DNA from: an uncultured Desulfobacter sp.
Lineage (GTDB): Bacteria; Desulfobacterota; Desulfobacteria; Desulfobacterales; Desulfobacteraceae
NCBI RefSeq assembly: GCF_963665355.1
Contig: NZ_OY762229.1
Span: 5,022,001 to 5,086,000 of the forward strand
Reading direction: 5' to 3'
DNA: 64,000 nt
A program made the translations under genes and the position numbers. Under the pieces are notes generated by a model, which made no database searches, had not been told where the DNA came from, and worked only from the letters and a program-made list of their open reading frames with translations. Shown in pieces: positions 9,052 to 18,900 of this stretch (the first letter of the stretch is position 1; each line of letters begins with the position of its first letter).

Positions 9052-10919
9052 TTATCGGCAAAAAAAAAATTGGAGAAGAGCATCCCACGTACATTATCGC
9101 CGAAGCCGGAATCAATCATAATGGCAGTCTTAAATTAGCAAAAGAATTGGTAGATGCAGCTGTTGACGCAGGTGCCCACGCCGTCAAATTTCAAAAACGG
9201 GACCTTGTAAGCCTCTATCCAGAAGATATGCTCAATCACCCTGAAAAGTACGAACAAAATTTTCAGTATATCATTCCTCTTCTTAAAAAATTCGAATTAT
9301 CCAACAACGATTACCTTGAACTTAGAAGATATGCTGAGGATAAGCCCATTGACTTCATCTGTACCCCGTTTGACATAAACAGTGCAAAATTGATCTACAA
9401 CGCCGGTATTTCTGCATTTAAAGTAGCCTCGGCGGACCTTACAAATTATCCCCTTTTAGAATACATTGCTTCCAAAGATCTTCCCATTATTATCTCCACG
9501 GGAATGGCATACAGGCATGAAATTCAGCAAACCGTCCGTTTCCTGAACGAACGGACCGCAGAATACGCCATTCTCCATTGCCGCAGTGCTTACCCGGTCT
9601 GGCCAAGGGATGTGAATCTTAAAATGATCAACTGGCTGAAGCAATTTGATAAACCTGTGGGATATTCGGGGCATGATATCGGCATTGTTATTCCCCTTGT
9701 CGCCGCTTCCATGGGGGCCTGCATCATTGAAAAGCATCTGACCCTTGATCCAACCATGGAAGGCAATGACCACAAAGTCAGCCTTGACCCCTACTCATTC
9801 AAACGGCTGGTCAGGGATATCGAAATTGCGGATCAGGCCATGGGCAGTCGTAAGCGCTTTCTTCTTCGCGGTGAAGTTCTCAATCGTGAAGTTTTTGCCA
9901 AAAGCCTTGCCGCCGCGAAAGATCTTGCCAAAGGCAGTGTTATCAATGAATCCCACATTAAAGTAATGGGACCCGGAAAAGGCCTGCATACTTCCAGAAA
10001 AGACGACCTGATTGGAAAGTCCATTCACCGCGATATCCCTAAAGACACATTTTTCTTTGAAGAGGATTTGGAAACAAACAGTAATGGTGGACCACCCCAC
10101 CCTTCGGTATACTCTTTTCAGAGTAAATGGGGATTGATTGCACGGTTCAATGATTTTTATAACATCATCTCCTTTGATCCTGAGGTTATTGAAATACATC
10201 TGGCCGAAAAGGATTTTGCCACCGCCTTTATCCCGGAACGTTCTCATCGGCAGGAGTTGATCATTCATGCCCCGGAATTTATTGATGGTGAGATCATAAA
10301 CCTATGCCATTCAGATCATGCCGTAAGGTCCAAATCAGTGGATCTTGTCCAAAGAACCATTGCGCTGGCCAATGAAATGAGTCCTTTTTTTCAGGGAACC
10401 CCCAAAATTGTGGTTCATCCGGATGCTGTAAGCCTGAAAGAAAAGCTTCCCAAAGGACCTCTTCGAAAAGCCTTAATGCAATCATTGTTTGAAATAGATA
10501 CCACCGGCGTTGAACTGCTTCTGGAAAATCTGCCCCCCTACCCCTGGCTTTTTGGCGGGGAATGGAAGGGCAATTTTTTCATGGACGCAGACGAAGTCGT
10601 TTCCGTCTGCAATGAGGCAGGCCTGAATATAGTTTTTGACCTTTCCCATGCAGCCCTTTACTGCAACGCCAAGGGGACAGACCTCAAAGATTATATTCTA
10701 AAAGTGTACCCCTTGATCAGACACCTTCATTTAGCCGATGCCTATGGTGTAGACGGAGAAGGTGTTCAGTTCGGAGAGGGAGACATTGATCTGAACCGTA
10801 TCATGCCGCTTTTTTCAGATTACAGAGAATCATGGGTTCCTGAAATCTGGCGGGGACATCTCAACAACGGCAAGGCTTTTTTCAAGGCGATCTCCTTAAT
10901 TTCCAAATATATGGGATAA
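9048..10919 (+). CDS. NeuB-family nonulosonate synthase fused to a xylose-isomerase-like TIM barrel
   Basis: Residues 1-340 are a complete NeuB-type synthase (PEP plus an N-acylhexosamine to a sialic-acid-like 9-carbon acid): AEAGINHNG near 18-26, VKFQKRD near 47, STGMA near 150, GYSGHD near 205, IIEKHLTLD near 225, and a C-terminal SAF antifreeze-like domain (about 275-340). Residues about 350-623 form a second domain resembling AP-endonuclease-2/xylose-isomerase barrels (ELLLENLPP, IVFDLSHAALYCN, RHLHLADAYG, with candidate metal ligands). Normal NeuB is 340-360 residues, so this is a fusion. The second domain might isomerise or epimerise the substrate, since no NeuC-type epimerase is nearby. 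Starts within the stop codon of the regulator gene. Confidence 0.88.
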   Translation: MIIGKKKIGEEHPTYIIAEAGINHNGSLKLAKELVDAAVDAGAHAVKFQKRDLVSLYPEDMLNHPEKYEQNFQYIIPLLKKFELSNNDYLELRRYAEDKPIDFICTPFDINSAKLIYNAGISAFKVASADLTNYPLLEYIASKDLPIIISTGMAYRHEIQQTVRFLNERTAEYAILHCRSAYPVWPRDVNLKMINWLKQFDKPVGYSGHDIGIVIPLVAASMGACIIEKHLTLDPTMEGNDHKVSLDPYSFKRLVRDIEIADQAMGSRKRFLLRGEVLNREVFAKSLAAAKDLAKGSVINESHIKVMGPGKGLHTSRKDDLIGKSIHRDIPKDTFFFEEDLETNSNGGPPHPSVYSFQSKWGLIARFNDFYNIISFDPEVIEIHLAEKDFATAFIPERSHRQELIIHAPEFIDGEIINLCHSDHAVRSKSVDLVQRTIALANEMSPFFQGTPKIVVHPDAVSLKEKLPKGPLRKALMQSLFEIDTTGVELLLENLPPYPWLFGGEWKGNFFMDADEVVSVCNEAGLNIVFDLSHAALYCNAKGTDLKDYILKVYPLIRHLHLADAYGVDGEGVQFGEGDIDLNRIMPLFSDYRESWVPEIWRGHLNNGKAFFKAISLISKYMG

Positions 10920-10930
10920 ACCAGACCTCA

Positions 10931-12028
10931 GTGTTTGAACGATTTATAATTTTTTCTCACAAAGAGAATGCTTTTTACCACGTTCCTTCAATTGTGACGG
11001 CACCGGATGGCTCCATTCTGGCCTTTTGCGAACAACGGTGGCAATCGCCATGCGACAATGTGGGCGAATGCCATATTGTGATGAAAAAAAGCAAGGACAA
11101 CGGCCAGACATGGCAAGATCTGACTGAACTGCGGCGAAAACAAGGGGCAAAATGGCATATGGGTTCCGCAGTCACGGACAATGAAACCGGCAAGGTTCTT
11201 CTCATGTGCGGCGGTGGCTGGCTTCAAAGTGCAGACTCTGGAGATACGTGGATGGATTGGCAACCTGCGCATAACATACAGGCCCCTGGCGGATTAGGCG
11301 GAACCCATGGCAGCGGGCCGGGAATTCAGCTCCAATTCGGCAGGCATAAAGGCCGTCTGATTTGGCCAGCCAGAGTGATCATTAGCACAAACGGGTACAA
11401 TGACCAATCAATCCGTGACAGAAGAGAAAAGTGCTTCAGTACCGCCATCTTCAGCGATGACCACGGCAAAACCCTCTATCGGTCAAATGCATTCCACCAG
11501 GGAACAGGTGAGGCCTGTCTTGTGGAAAGAAGCAATGGCGACATCTACTTCAATGCCCGGGCCTATTTTGATGACTTCAAGCGAAAAACCGCAATAAGTT
11601 GTGATTGTGGTAACAGGTTTACCGAAACCAAAGATGATGCAATCCTAAAAGAACTATCCCAGGGGTGCAATGCCAGCTTGATCCGTTACCCCAAAGATCT
11701 GCTCAAAAAAATAGGTCTGTCAGACCGTGTTGGCGATGATGTTATCCTGTTTGCCAACCCCGACAGTGATGGTCCTTACCGGGAGCATGGCGTAGCCCGT
11801 CTAAGCACAGATGGTGGAAAGACCTGGCAATACTCCAAGGCTGTAACAGATTTCGGGGAGTGGTTTGACTACTCAAGCATGACCGTGGCCACAGACGGCA
11901 CCATTCTTTTAATGTACAAAACAACTCTTACCATGACCGGATTACCGACATCCAGTGACCAATGTTGTTCCATGGCCCTTACTCGCTTTGATCTCAATTG
12001 GCTCTTGAAAGAAGAGATAAAAAAATAA
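10931..12028 (+). CDS. Cytoplasmic sialidase-like six-bladed beta-propeller (BNR repeats)
   Basis: A 365-residue protein with four Asp-boxes: SKDNGQTW (54-61), SADSGDTW (100-107), SDDHGKTL (175-182) and STDGGKTW (292-299), typical of the sialidase/neuraminidase propeller. FDYSSM (312-317) fits the position of the nucleophilic Tyr, and GTGEACLVE (191-199) could hold the catalytic Glu. The FRIP motif reads YHVPS (16-20), so the usual first Arg of the carboxylate triad is His. There is no signal peptide. It starts with GTG, 11 bp after the neuB-like gene. Location suggests a role in making or proofreading the nonulosonate or its CMP form rather than scavenging host sialic acid. Hydrolase activity is uncertain. 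Confidence 0.8.
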   Translation: MFERFIIFSHKENAFYHVPSIVTAPDGSILAFCEQRWQSPCDNVGECHIVMKKSKDNGQTWQDLTELRRKQGAKWHMGSAVTDNETGKVLLMCGGGWLQSADSGDTWMDWQPAHNIQAPGGLGGTHGSGPGIQLQFGRHKGRLIWPARVIISTNGYNDQSIRDRREKCFSTAIFSDDHGKTLYRSNAFHQGTGEACLVERSNGDIYFNARAYFDDFKRKTAISCDCGNRFTETKDDAILKELSQGCNASLIRYPKDLLKKIGLSDRVGDDVILFANPDSDGPYREHGVARLSTDGGKTWQYSKAVTDFGEWFDYSSMTVATDGTILLMYKTTLTMTGLPTSSDQCCSMALTRFDLNWLLKEEIKK

Positions 12029-12029
12029 T

Positions 12030-12887
12030 ATGGATGTCAGCTATCCCAGTCAACTTTCCGTTATTGTGACGAACCGATGCAATCTTCGGTGCAAACTGTG
12101 CCTTCAGCCCCAAAATGATTTGGACATAGATCCGAAGCTTTTGGACAAAATGAACCATGTCTTTCCCCAGCTTGAATGGTTTCACCCCATCGGGGGAGAG
12201 CCGATGCTGTATGATCTTCACCGCTTGTTCAACCTCCCCTTTGGTGATCACTGCAAAATGAAACTCATTACCAATGGCACGTTACTGACCGATAAAAATG
12301 TCAATGGTATCGTTAAAAAGGTTGGCCGGCTGATGATCAGCGTTGACGGAGGAACACAGGAGGCTTACCGAGCTATGCGTGGATACGATCTAACCAAAAT
12401 ACTTAAAGGGGTGCAGCGGGTTCAAGCCTCAAAAGCGGCTTCAGGCAGTCTGACGCCATCTTTAGAATTTAATTTTCTGTTAACTAAAACCACCATTAAC
12501 TCTTTACCGACGCTTGCTGAATATGCCGGGGCCTATGGGATTGACTGCATCAACACCTTTTATCCCCAATTCATAGAACCTTCCCTGGAAAAGGCAGAAA
12601 AAATAAACAGAGACGAAGCCTTACCCTATATAGAAGCTGCCAAAAAACATATTTCCATAATTGAACCTGAAAACAGAGGCGGCAAGATCTGTCGCAGGCC
12701 CTGGAACACCTGTTTTGTTAACTTAAATGGAGACGTAACCCTGTGCTGTTTTGGCAGTCCTGTGGTCGGCAATTTAAACAAAAAAAGTTTTAATGACATC
12801 TGGTTTGGAAAAGCGGCGACCCAAATACGGGAAACAGTCAATACTGACAAAGAGATACCTGCATGCAGAAACTGCACAGTAAAATAA
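12030..12887 (+). CDS. Radical SAM protein with SPASM-type C-terminal cysteines
   Basis: 285 residues. CNLRCKLC gives C17, C21 and C24, the CxxxCxxC site for the SAM-binding [4Fe-4S] cluster; GGEP near 55 and SVDG near 105 are further family motifs. The C-terminal region has ICRRPWNTC, LCCFG and ACRNC, consistent with an auxiliary-cluster SPASM domain, which helps classify it with sugar- or peptide-modifying enzymes. It begins two bases after the sialidase-like gene. The substrate is unknown; position suggests oxidation or epimerisation of a sugar intermediate. Confidence 0.85.
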   Translation: MDVSYPSQLSVIVTNRCNLRCKLCLQPQNDLDIDPKLLDKMNHVFPQLEWFHPIGGEPMLYDLHRLFNLPFGDHCKMKLITNGTLLTDKNVNGIVKKVGRLMISVDGGTQEAYRAMRGYDLTKILKGVQRVQASKAASGSLTPSLEFNFLLTKTTINSLPTLAEYAGAYGIDCINTFYPQFIEPSLEKAEKINRDEALPYIEAAKKHISIIEPENRGGKICRRPWNTCFVNLNGDVTLCCFGSPVVGNLNKKSFNDIWFGKAATQIRETVNTDKEIPACRNCTVK

Positions 12888-12894
12888 CTTCATT

Positions 12895-13998
12895 ATGGTA
12901 ACAAAAGCAAAACCAATTCGCGTTGTCCACTTTTCCGTAACCCCCCTTGCCGGTGCCCCGATCCGTCTGGTCCAGGCCTTGAACCGGTTAACAGATGTCA
13001 ATGCACGGCTTGTGGATTTGGAAAGCTTCGGACTTTACGACCACGATCTGATCTTCTCCGAAAACCCCGGAGAAGCCCAGCGCCTTGCCAACGAGGCAGA
13101 TATCCTACATCTGCACAACTACCTGGATTGTGAATCCAGGCAGTTTACTCCAATTGATTTTAGAGTGTTGCTAAAGGCCGGCAAACGTATCATACGCCAC
13201 TTTCACTCCACATCCGATTGGATAGCCGAGCAGATGGGCATCACGGAAGAAAAACTGCTCGGATGCCCCCTGCCCTCTCTGGTCATCGCCCAGTACCCAG
13301 AACGGTTCTTTCCCAAATCCCGCGTGGTGCCCAACCTGATTCCGCATTCCGATCCACTTTATTCACCGCGCTTGAATCATGAACCTGAATTCGACATTTT
13401 TTTCAGCCCAACAAAAACTGCAGGGGCGTTTGAGCGGCGTTGGGACACCAAGGCCGCTCCGGAAGTGACCGAGCTGATCCACCAAGTCGCAGCTCGCACC
13501 GGATGTACCTTTAAGATCATGTCTGGCCGGCCTCTCAAGGAAGTTCTCAAGGCAAAACAACAATCTCGGATCGTCATCGATGATCTGGCCACCGGGAGCT
13601 ATCATTTAACCGGCCTTGAAGGCCTATCTCAGGGTAAGCCGGTATTAAGTTTTATTGATGAACGCAACCTTTCTTTGCTTCGGTTCGTTTCGGGCTCGGA
13701 CCACTGCCCCTTTATAAATGTACGCCTGGAAGATGCCAAAACAGTTCTACTCCATTTGCTTGAGAATCCAGCCGAATGTGAAGAGATCGGACAATCCGGC
13801 CGCAACTGGCTTCTAAAACACTGGAACGAGGCCGATTTAATCCAAGCCTTCCAGCAAGTCTACACTGATCTTATCAACGAGCCTTCTACAGTTAAACGAC
13901 AGCCGGAACTTAATTTGACAGAGAAAGACAGGCGGTTTCACAATCTGATTCTTCCGGATTTAATCTTTAAAGCACGAAGAAGTAATATACGACATTAA
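12895..13998 (+). CDS. Glycosyltransferase-like protein (GT4-like, GT-B fold)
   Basis: 367 residues. The N-terminal half starts with a VVHFSVTPLAGAPIRL segment like GT4 enzymes (a glycine-rich loop after the first strand), followed by DILHLHNYLD. The C-terminal half carries GLEGLSQGKPVLSF near 240, which corresponds to the donor-binding E-x7-E region, and a helix of the GQSGRNWLLKHW type. Membrane segments are absent. It follows the radical SAM gene by seven bases. Acceptor and donor cannot be predicted. GC content is like the upstream genes and higher than in the genes after 15.9 kb. Confidence 0.65.
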   Translation: MVTKAKPIRVVHFSVTPLAGAPIRLVQALNRLTDVNARLVDLESFGLYDHDLIFSENPGEAQRLANEADILHLHNYLDCESRQFTPIDFRVLLKAGKRIIRHFHSTSDWIAEQMGITEEKLLGCPLPSLVIAQYPERFFPKSRVVPNLIPHSDPLYSPRLNHEPEFDIFFSPTKTAGAFERRWDTKAAPEVTELIHQVAARTGCTFKIMSGRPLKEVLKAKQQSRIVIDDLATGSYHLTGLEGLSQGKPVLSFIDERNLSLLRFVSGSDHCPFINVRLEDAKTVLLHLLENPAECEEIGQSGRNWLLKHWNEADLIQAFQQVYTDLINEPSTVKRQPELNLTEKDRRFHNLILPDLIFKARRSNIRH

Positions 13999-14109
13999 TA
14001 CCTTTTGAATTACCTCGCCATAGTGACTATTGACGACAATGATTTAAATACTTAATTACACGTTTGAATATGATAACTTAAAATCTGATTTCTGATAAAG
14101 AGATGTGAA

Positions 14110-15042
14110 ATGGAAAGATATAATTACGATGAATTAAGACGCAGAATATCCGGCCCTGTATATCCTGTTCCACCAGCGTTTACATCTGATGGTAATTTAG
14201 ACTTGGACGCAGTTGGTGAATATGTAAAATTTCTTTGCAGAGAAGGAGCCAATGCACTCATGGTGACCGCAGGTACCAGTCGCCTTAATCTTCTCTCGCC
14301 AGAAGAAATCATAGCACTAAATCGAAAGGTCACGGAAGAATCCAAAGAGAATATCTTAGTTATTGCCGGAACGCCACCTTATGGATCAATTCAAGTGGCA
14401 TTGGAAATTATTGACGCTGCCCAACAAGATAATTGTGATGGCGCTCTGGTCTATTTCCCTGATAGGCACTACTCGGACGACTCTGTTTTTTCATATTATT
14501 TGAAGATATCAGAGATGACGGATATGCCGTTACTTGCCCACGGCCACCTGTTGCCCCGGGGGTGTGGCGGTGGTTCGGTGCCATATTCATTTGATTTGTG
14601 TTCCAAATTGACCACGATAGATTCCCTTGTGGGCATGAAGGAAGAGCTGGAAGATGAAAGCCTGCGTTATTCGATTGCGTCCCGGCTCTCAGACAGGATG
14701 CCGCTGATCGTGGCGGGGGGGAGCATGCGCAAATTTTTAGCCTGCGCCAATTTTGGTGTCAAATCCTGGCTAACCGGTATTGGAAACTTTGTACCCATGA
14801 TTGAAGAGAAATTCTGGGAAGCCTGGCAAAATAAAGACCATGAATCTTGCTTAGATATCATTGATAATACCGAAACCCCCTTTTTTAATATCGCGTTTGA
14901 ATTGGGATGGCATCGTGCTATGCGGGCTGCTTTGGAGATCATGGGGTTGATGCCGGGTCATGAACGCGTTCCACTTAGTCGAATAGATGAGGAAGGCAAA
15001 CAAAAACTTATGCTTGTAATGAAGGACCTTGGCTGGTTGTGA
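14110..15042 (+). CDS. DHDPS/N-acetylneuraminate-lyase superfamily protein
   Basis: A 310-residue (beta/alpha)8 class I aldolase relative. K177 in VGMKEE is the Schiff-base lysine position, and TAGTSRL (53-59) replaces the usual GTTGE loop. Where DHDPS and NanA have YNxPxR with the catalytic Tyr, this protein has HGHLLPRG (144-151), so the Tyr is missing and chemistry may differ. It lies between the neuB-like and neuA-like genes, with gaps of about 110 and 75 bp. It might make a keto-acid precursor or cleave one. Start ATG 14110 follows AGAGATG. Confidence 0.8.
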   Translation: MERYNYDELRRRISGPVYPVPPAFTSDGNLDLDAVGEYVKFLCREGANALMVTAGTSRLNLLSPEEIIALNRKVTEESKENILVIAGTPPYGSIQVALEIIDAAQQDNCDGALVYFPDRHYSDDSVFSYYLKISEMTDMPLLAHGHLLPRGCGGGSVPYSFDLCSKLTTIDSLVGMKEELEDESLRYSIASRLSDRMPLIVAGGSMRKFLACANFGVKSWLTGIGNFVPMIEEKFWEAWQNKDHESCLDIIDNTETPFFNIAFELGWHRAMRAALEIMGLMPGHERVPLSRIDEEGKQKLMLVMKDLGWL

Positions 15043-15117
15043 TTCTGCTTCTTACGGTTTACGAATAAGCAAGAAATCAGATTTGTATATTTTAAATGAA
15101 ACGCTTCTGAAAGAAGG

Positions 15118-15822
15118 TTGACTGTTAAATTGGAAGAAAAACCAGAAATAATAGCAATTATTCCGGCGCGTGGTGGTTCTAAGGGCTTGTATAAAAAAAA
15201 CATTCGTCTTCTAAATGGCAAACCGCTTATTGCTTATACCATTGCTTCCGCGTTAAAATGTAAAAATATAACAAAAACGTTAGTAAGCACGGAAGACAAT
15301 GAAATTGCTGAAATATCCAAAGCCTTTAATGCTGAGGTTCCGTTTTTACGACCCCGTGAATTGGCGATGGATAAGTCTTCGATTGGGTTGAGTATGGAAT
15401 ACACACTAAAGCGGTTGGAAGATGAATATAGTTATGTTCCTGATATTCTGGTTGAACTCTATCCGACTAGTCCATTTAGAACCGCCAGTATGATGAACAA
15501 ACTGACAAATATTCTTTTGGATGGTGTAAGCTCCGTAAAAACAGTAGTCTCAGTACCGGCAGACTTGCAATACTACTATCAGAGTAATAAGAATAAATTG
15601 CGGCGGTTAAAATCGACAAATTGTTTTCCAGATGAGATAATGAATTCATACTTTTTTAGAATGATCAGTCTGTTTTATGGGCGGAGACTGCGTGGTGGAA
15701 AACAGGTGATGCATATGGAGACCATAGAAAATCCAATCATGAAACTTGATATTGACTATCTTTCGGATTTCGAGATAGCTGAAAAGATAATAGAAGATGA
15801 TTTGTTTAACTTTGATGAATGA
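15118..15822 (+). CDS. CMP-N-acylneuraminate synthetase family cytidylyltransferase
   Basis: Activates a sialic-acid-like sugar with CTP. The 234 residues start with the signature IIPARGGSKGLYKKN (14-28) and contain LYPTSPFR near 117 and a C-terminal LDIDYLSDFEIAE segment, all typical of NeuA/PtmB/LegF. Start is uncertain: TTG 15118 touches the AGAAGG ribosome site, so TTG 15130 may be used, giving four fewer residues. It completes the first nonulosonate module (with 9048 and 14110). GC content falls here and stays low through 22 kb. Confidence 0.85.
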   Translation: MTVKLEEKPEIIAIIPARGGSKGLYKKNIRLLNGKPLIAYTIASALKCKNITKTLVSTEDNEIAEISKAFNAEVPFLRPRELAMDKSSIGLSMEYTLKRLEDEYSYVPDILVELYPTSPFRTASMMNKLTNILLDGVSSVKTVVSVPADLQYYYQSNKNKLRRLKSTNCFPDEIMNSYFFRMISLFYGRRLRGGKQVMHMETIENPIMKLDIDYLSDFEIAEKIIEDDLFNFDE

Positions 15823-15942
15823 TCCTTCCTGATTTAGCTTTTGGGAGCCCTTAAACGCGATATAACTTTTATTATAAAATATTTCTATATGGTTTATACT
15901 TTGTTCAATAAAAGCTTTTTTATTTCATCTTCATGTTAAATA

Positions 15943-18900
15943 ATGAAAATAGTTATTCCTGCATTTCATAATAACAAGCAAAGCAATCCTTGGGCTACAG
16001 ACAGCTTGTTTTTAAAACTTATTGAAAAAGCAGTTGGAATGGTACGTTCATCATGTGCCCATGAATTGGTAATTGTAACGAATATAGTACACCTTGAAAA
16101 TGCGTTTCATGGGTGTTCTGTCTGCCTGATAGAGGATATAGACTATGATTCAAACAATATAATGATGTCCGGCCTACAGTCCTCATTAAATCATTTTTCA
16201 AGAAATGAAAAACTACTCGTTATAAATCCGACGAATATTTATTTGTCTAAGGGTTACATCAAACTTGTATTGCAGGAATTTTACCACCAACAACAGACGC
16301 TTGCATTTTCGTTTTCTGAGGTGCGTAATCATCCCATTCAATTGGTTAAACCTGTTTCAATAATGGATGTTGGTCTTATTTTTATTTTCGATCAAAAGGC
16401 AGCACAATCACAGGAGAACTATGTTGTGTCTAAACCGTTTCCTTTGGAATGGCGTCGACTTGATCTGGTAAAGATAAATGAGGAAGTTTTTAAATGGAAT
16501 ATAGAACAGGACATCGTTGTAAAAAGTGAAACTAAAAGCAACAAGGAATCCGATGATATCCTGTTAAAAAAGGATAATGACGGGTTTGCAAGATTATTGA
16601 TTTCCAAAAAACATCCGCTCATTCGATTGGGAACCGAGGTTGAAGAGAGGACTGAACTAACGTTTCATGGATTCTCTTTTGGAAAAGAGAGTTTATATCA
16701 ACTGGGTGTGTTTAAGGGGGAACAGTCTGTTTATGTAAAACAATTTTCCAAAGAAATAAAAAACGCAACCCTTGCTGTTACAGTATTTAATAAGGAGCAG
16801 GGAACGTGCAGTGAAAGCAATATATCTGTGTTGGGGGATAATTTAAGCCGTACGGACTTGAATTTGCGTGGCGACTTTCTTTTTTATTCAATCCTGCAGG
16901 ATAAAATTATTGAAGATGGTAATAATTACGATCTAGAAGAAGCTTTCACTCCATCACCTTCCTTGTGGAAGAGACCCAGATATTTTTCCGGTCTGGCTAT
17001 GTTGGACGATGGGACCCAGTGTACAGGGCGCCAACAATTTCCATCACTATTGGCACCTGATTTCAATATCGTAATGGGAACAACCGAACGATTGTCGAAC
17101 TGGAGAGAGTTAATTCAAGCACATCAATTCACAGGGTTCATATTGAGTGAAAAAGAAGGGGATGCTGACAATAGCGTTGCAAACATTGATTTTATGACAG
17201 CTGCTTTGCCTTTAGACGGCTGTGATGAGCATTTCCAAATTAAAGATAATAAAGCAAAGTTTGAGTGTGGAAACGTTTTCATAAAAGAATCCGGAAAGAG
17301 CCGCAAGAATAATTTGTTTTTATTAAATATCATCCTTTCAATAATAACTTATATCGAAATTAAACTTGATACCGAACAAAATTTAATCAGCCTGGACCAC
17401 ATCAAAAAAGCGGTGATTCGTATAGAGGAGGAAGTTATAGGCCCATATTTGGAAAACGCGGTACATTACTTAAATAAAGGAGATATCGGAACGGCAATAA
17501 CCTTTTATGAAAAAATGATATCAATTTCCCCGTTTACCCCCATAGTAAATGAAGAAATGAGATCATTAGCAAAAACCGCGCGGATTAAAAATGGATTCCT
17601 TCAAATCTCTCAGTTTAAAAAAGAAATACCAATAATCGATATTCCAATACATTTTATCTTGATGACAGGACTTTTTCTTAAAGGTAAAACCGGATTTGCA
17701 AATCAACCATTGGATGGAAGCAAACTCGAATTCAATAAAATAAAACCGTTTTCTTTATTGATGCAAAGCCTTAAAATGATGCCTGAATTAGCAGGTAAGA
17801 TGAAAAAGAATGATGCATGTTTTGAGCGGTTAAACAACTATCAGATGTCAGTGTTGTCAGAGAAAATCAATGAACTTTCAGGCTCAACAGTTTTTGATAA
17901 ACAAAATACATCAAGCACGAATTCTTTACACGATCTTTTGCAGGTAATTAAAAATAATATAAAAACAGGAGATTATCCAGGGGCAACGAATTGTCTTGCT
18001 CGGGCTTTGACTAAAAAAGCAAAGATAGCTTGTGGATTTGAAGTCAATAATATCGAAGACTATCATAAATTAATTGCTGAAAATAATAACTTTTTATTTC
18101 AAGAAGAAGCAGTAAACAGCCTAATTGAAGATCTCTGCCAGGCGGATGATTGCAGTTTGGGGGGCATCAATGAATTTAAAGAAAAGTTTGATTTGTTTGT
18201 TCAGATACCCAATATTGCATCATACGAAAAATGGTCTTTGTACTGGGAAAAAATAAAAGAGAAGTTAAAATATTCAGAATTTCATTTAAAAAGCATCCTT
18301 CCAGTGCTGTGGGAAGCAAGAAGGTATGAAGAGGGGTATTGGTGCATTCAATGTATAGAAAAACTGAAAATATATGATGGCGCTTTTCTGGGGGCAAAAT
18401 TTCATTTTAGCTATTGGTTAGGTGATTTTAAGGTTGCATTGAGCACCTTAAGGTTGTTACCTGAAGATAAGAGAAATAAGGAAATGCAGGCTCTGTTGTT
18501 GTTAAATCTTGGATGCTTTGACGAATGCATTGATTTTTGTTTCAAGGAAATAAAAGAAGACAATGAAGACGAATTTATTAAATCCATATTGAGTATAGTG
18601 CTTTTCTGCAACGGGAAGCTTGAAGAATCAAAAATGCATTTTTCTGAAGTTCATGTAACGCTACACAACCCAGTCTCCTGTCTCGCGAAAATGATGATCG
18701 ACAGTAAAATAACTAATAATTATGATCTAAATGTTGGAAACATCCTTGGAGCTAATTTACCAAGAGTGATTTGCCTTGCGCCAAGTATAATTATTTATTA
18801 CTGGGCAGGGCTTTTAAAACAACACAAAATGGATTTGATAGAAGACACGTATAGACAATTTCTTTTTCACCCGATTAATTATGTGCTAAATCAAAAAATC

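Noticed and set aside
10931-12028. Secreted virulence sialidase
   Set aside because: No signal peptide, FRIP Arg missing, and it is embedded in a biosynthetic operon.
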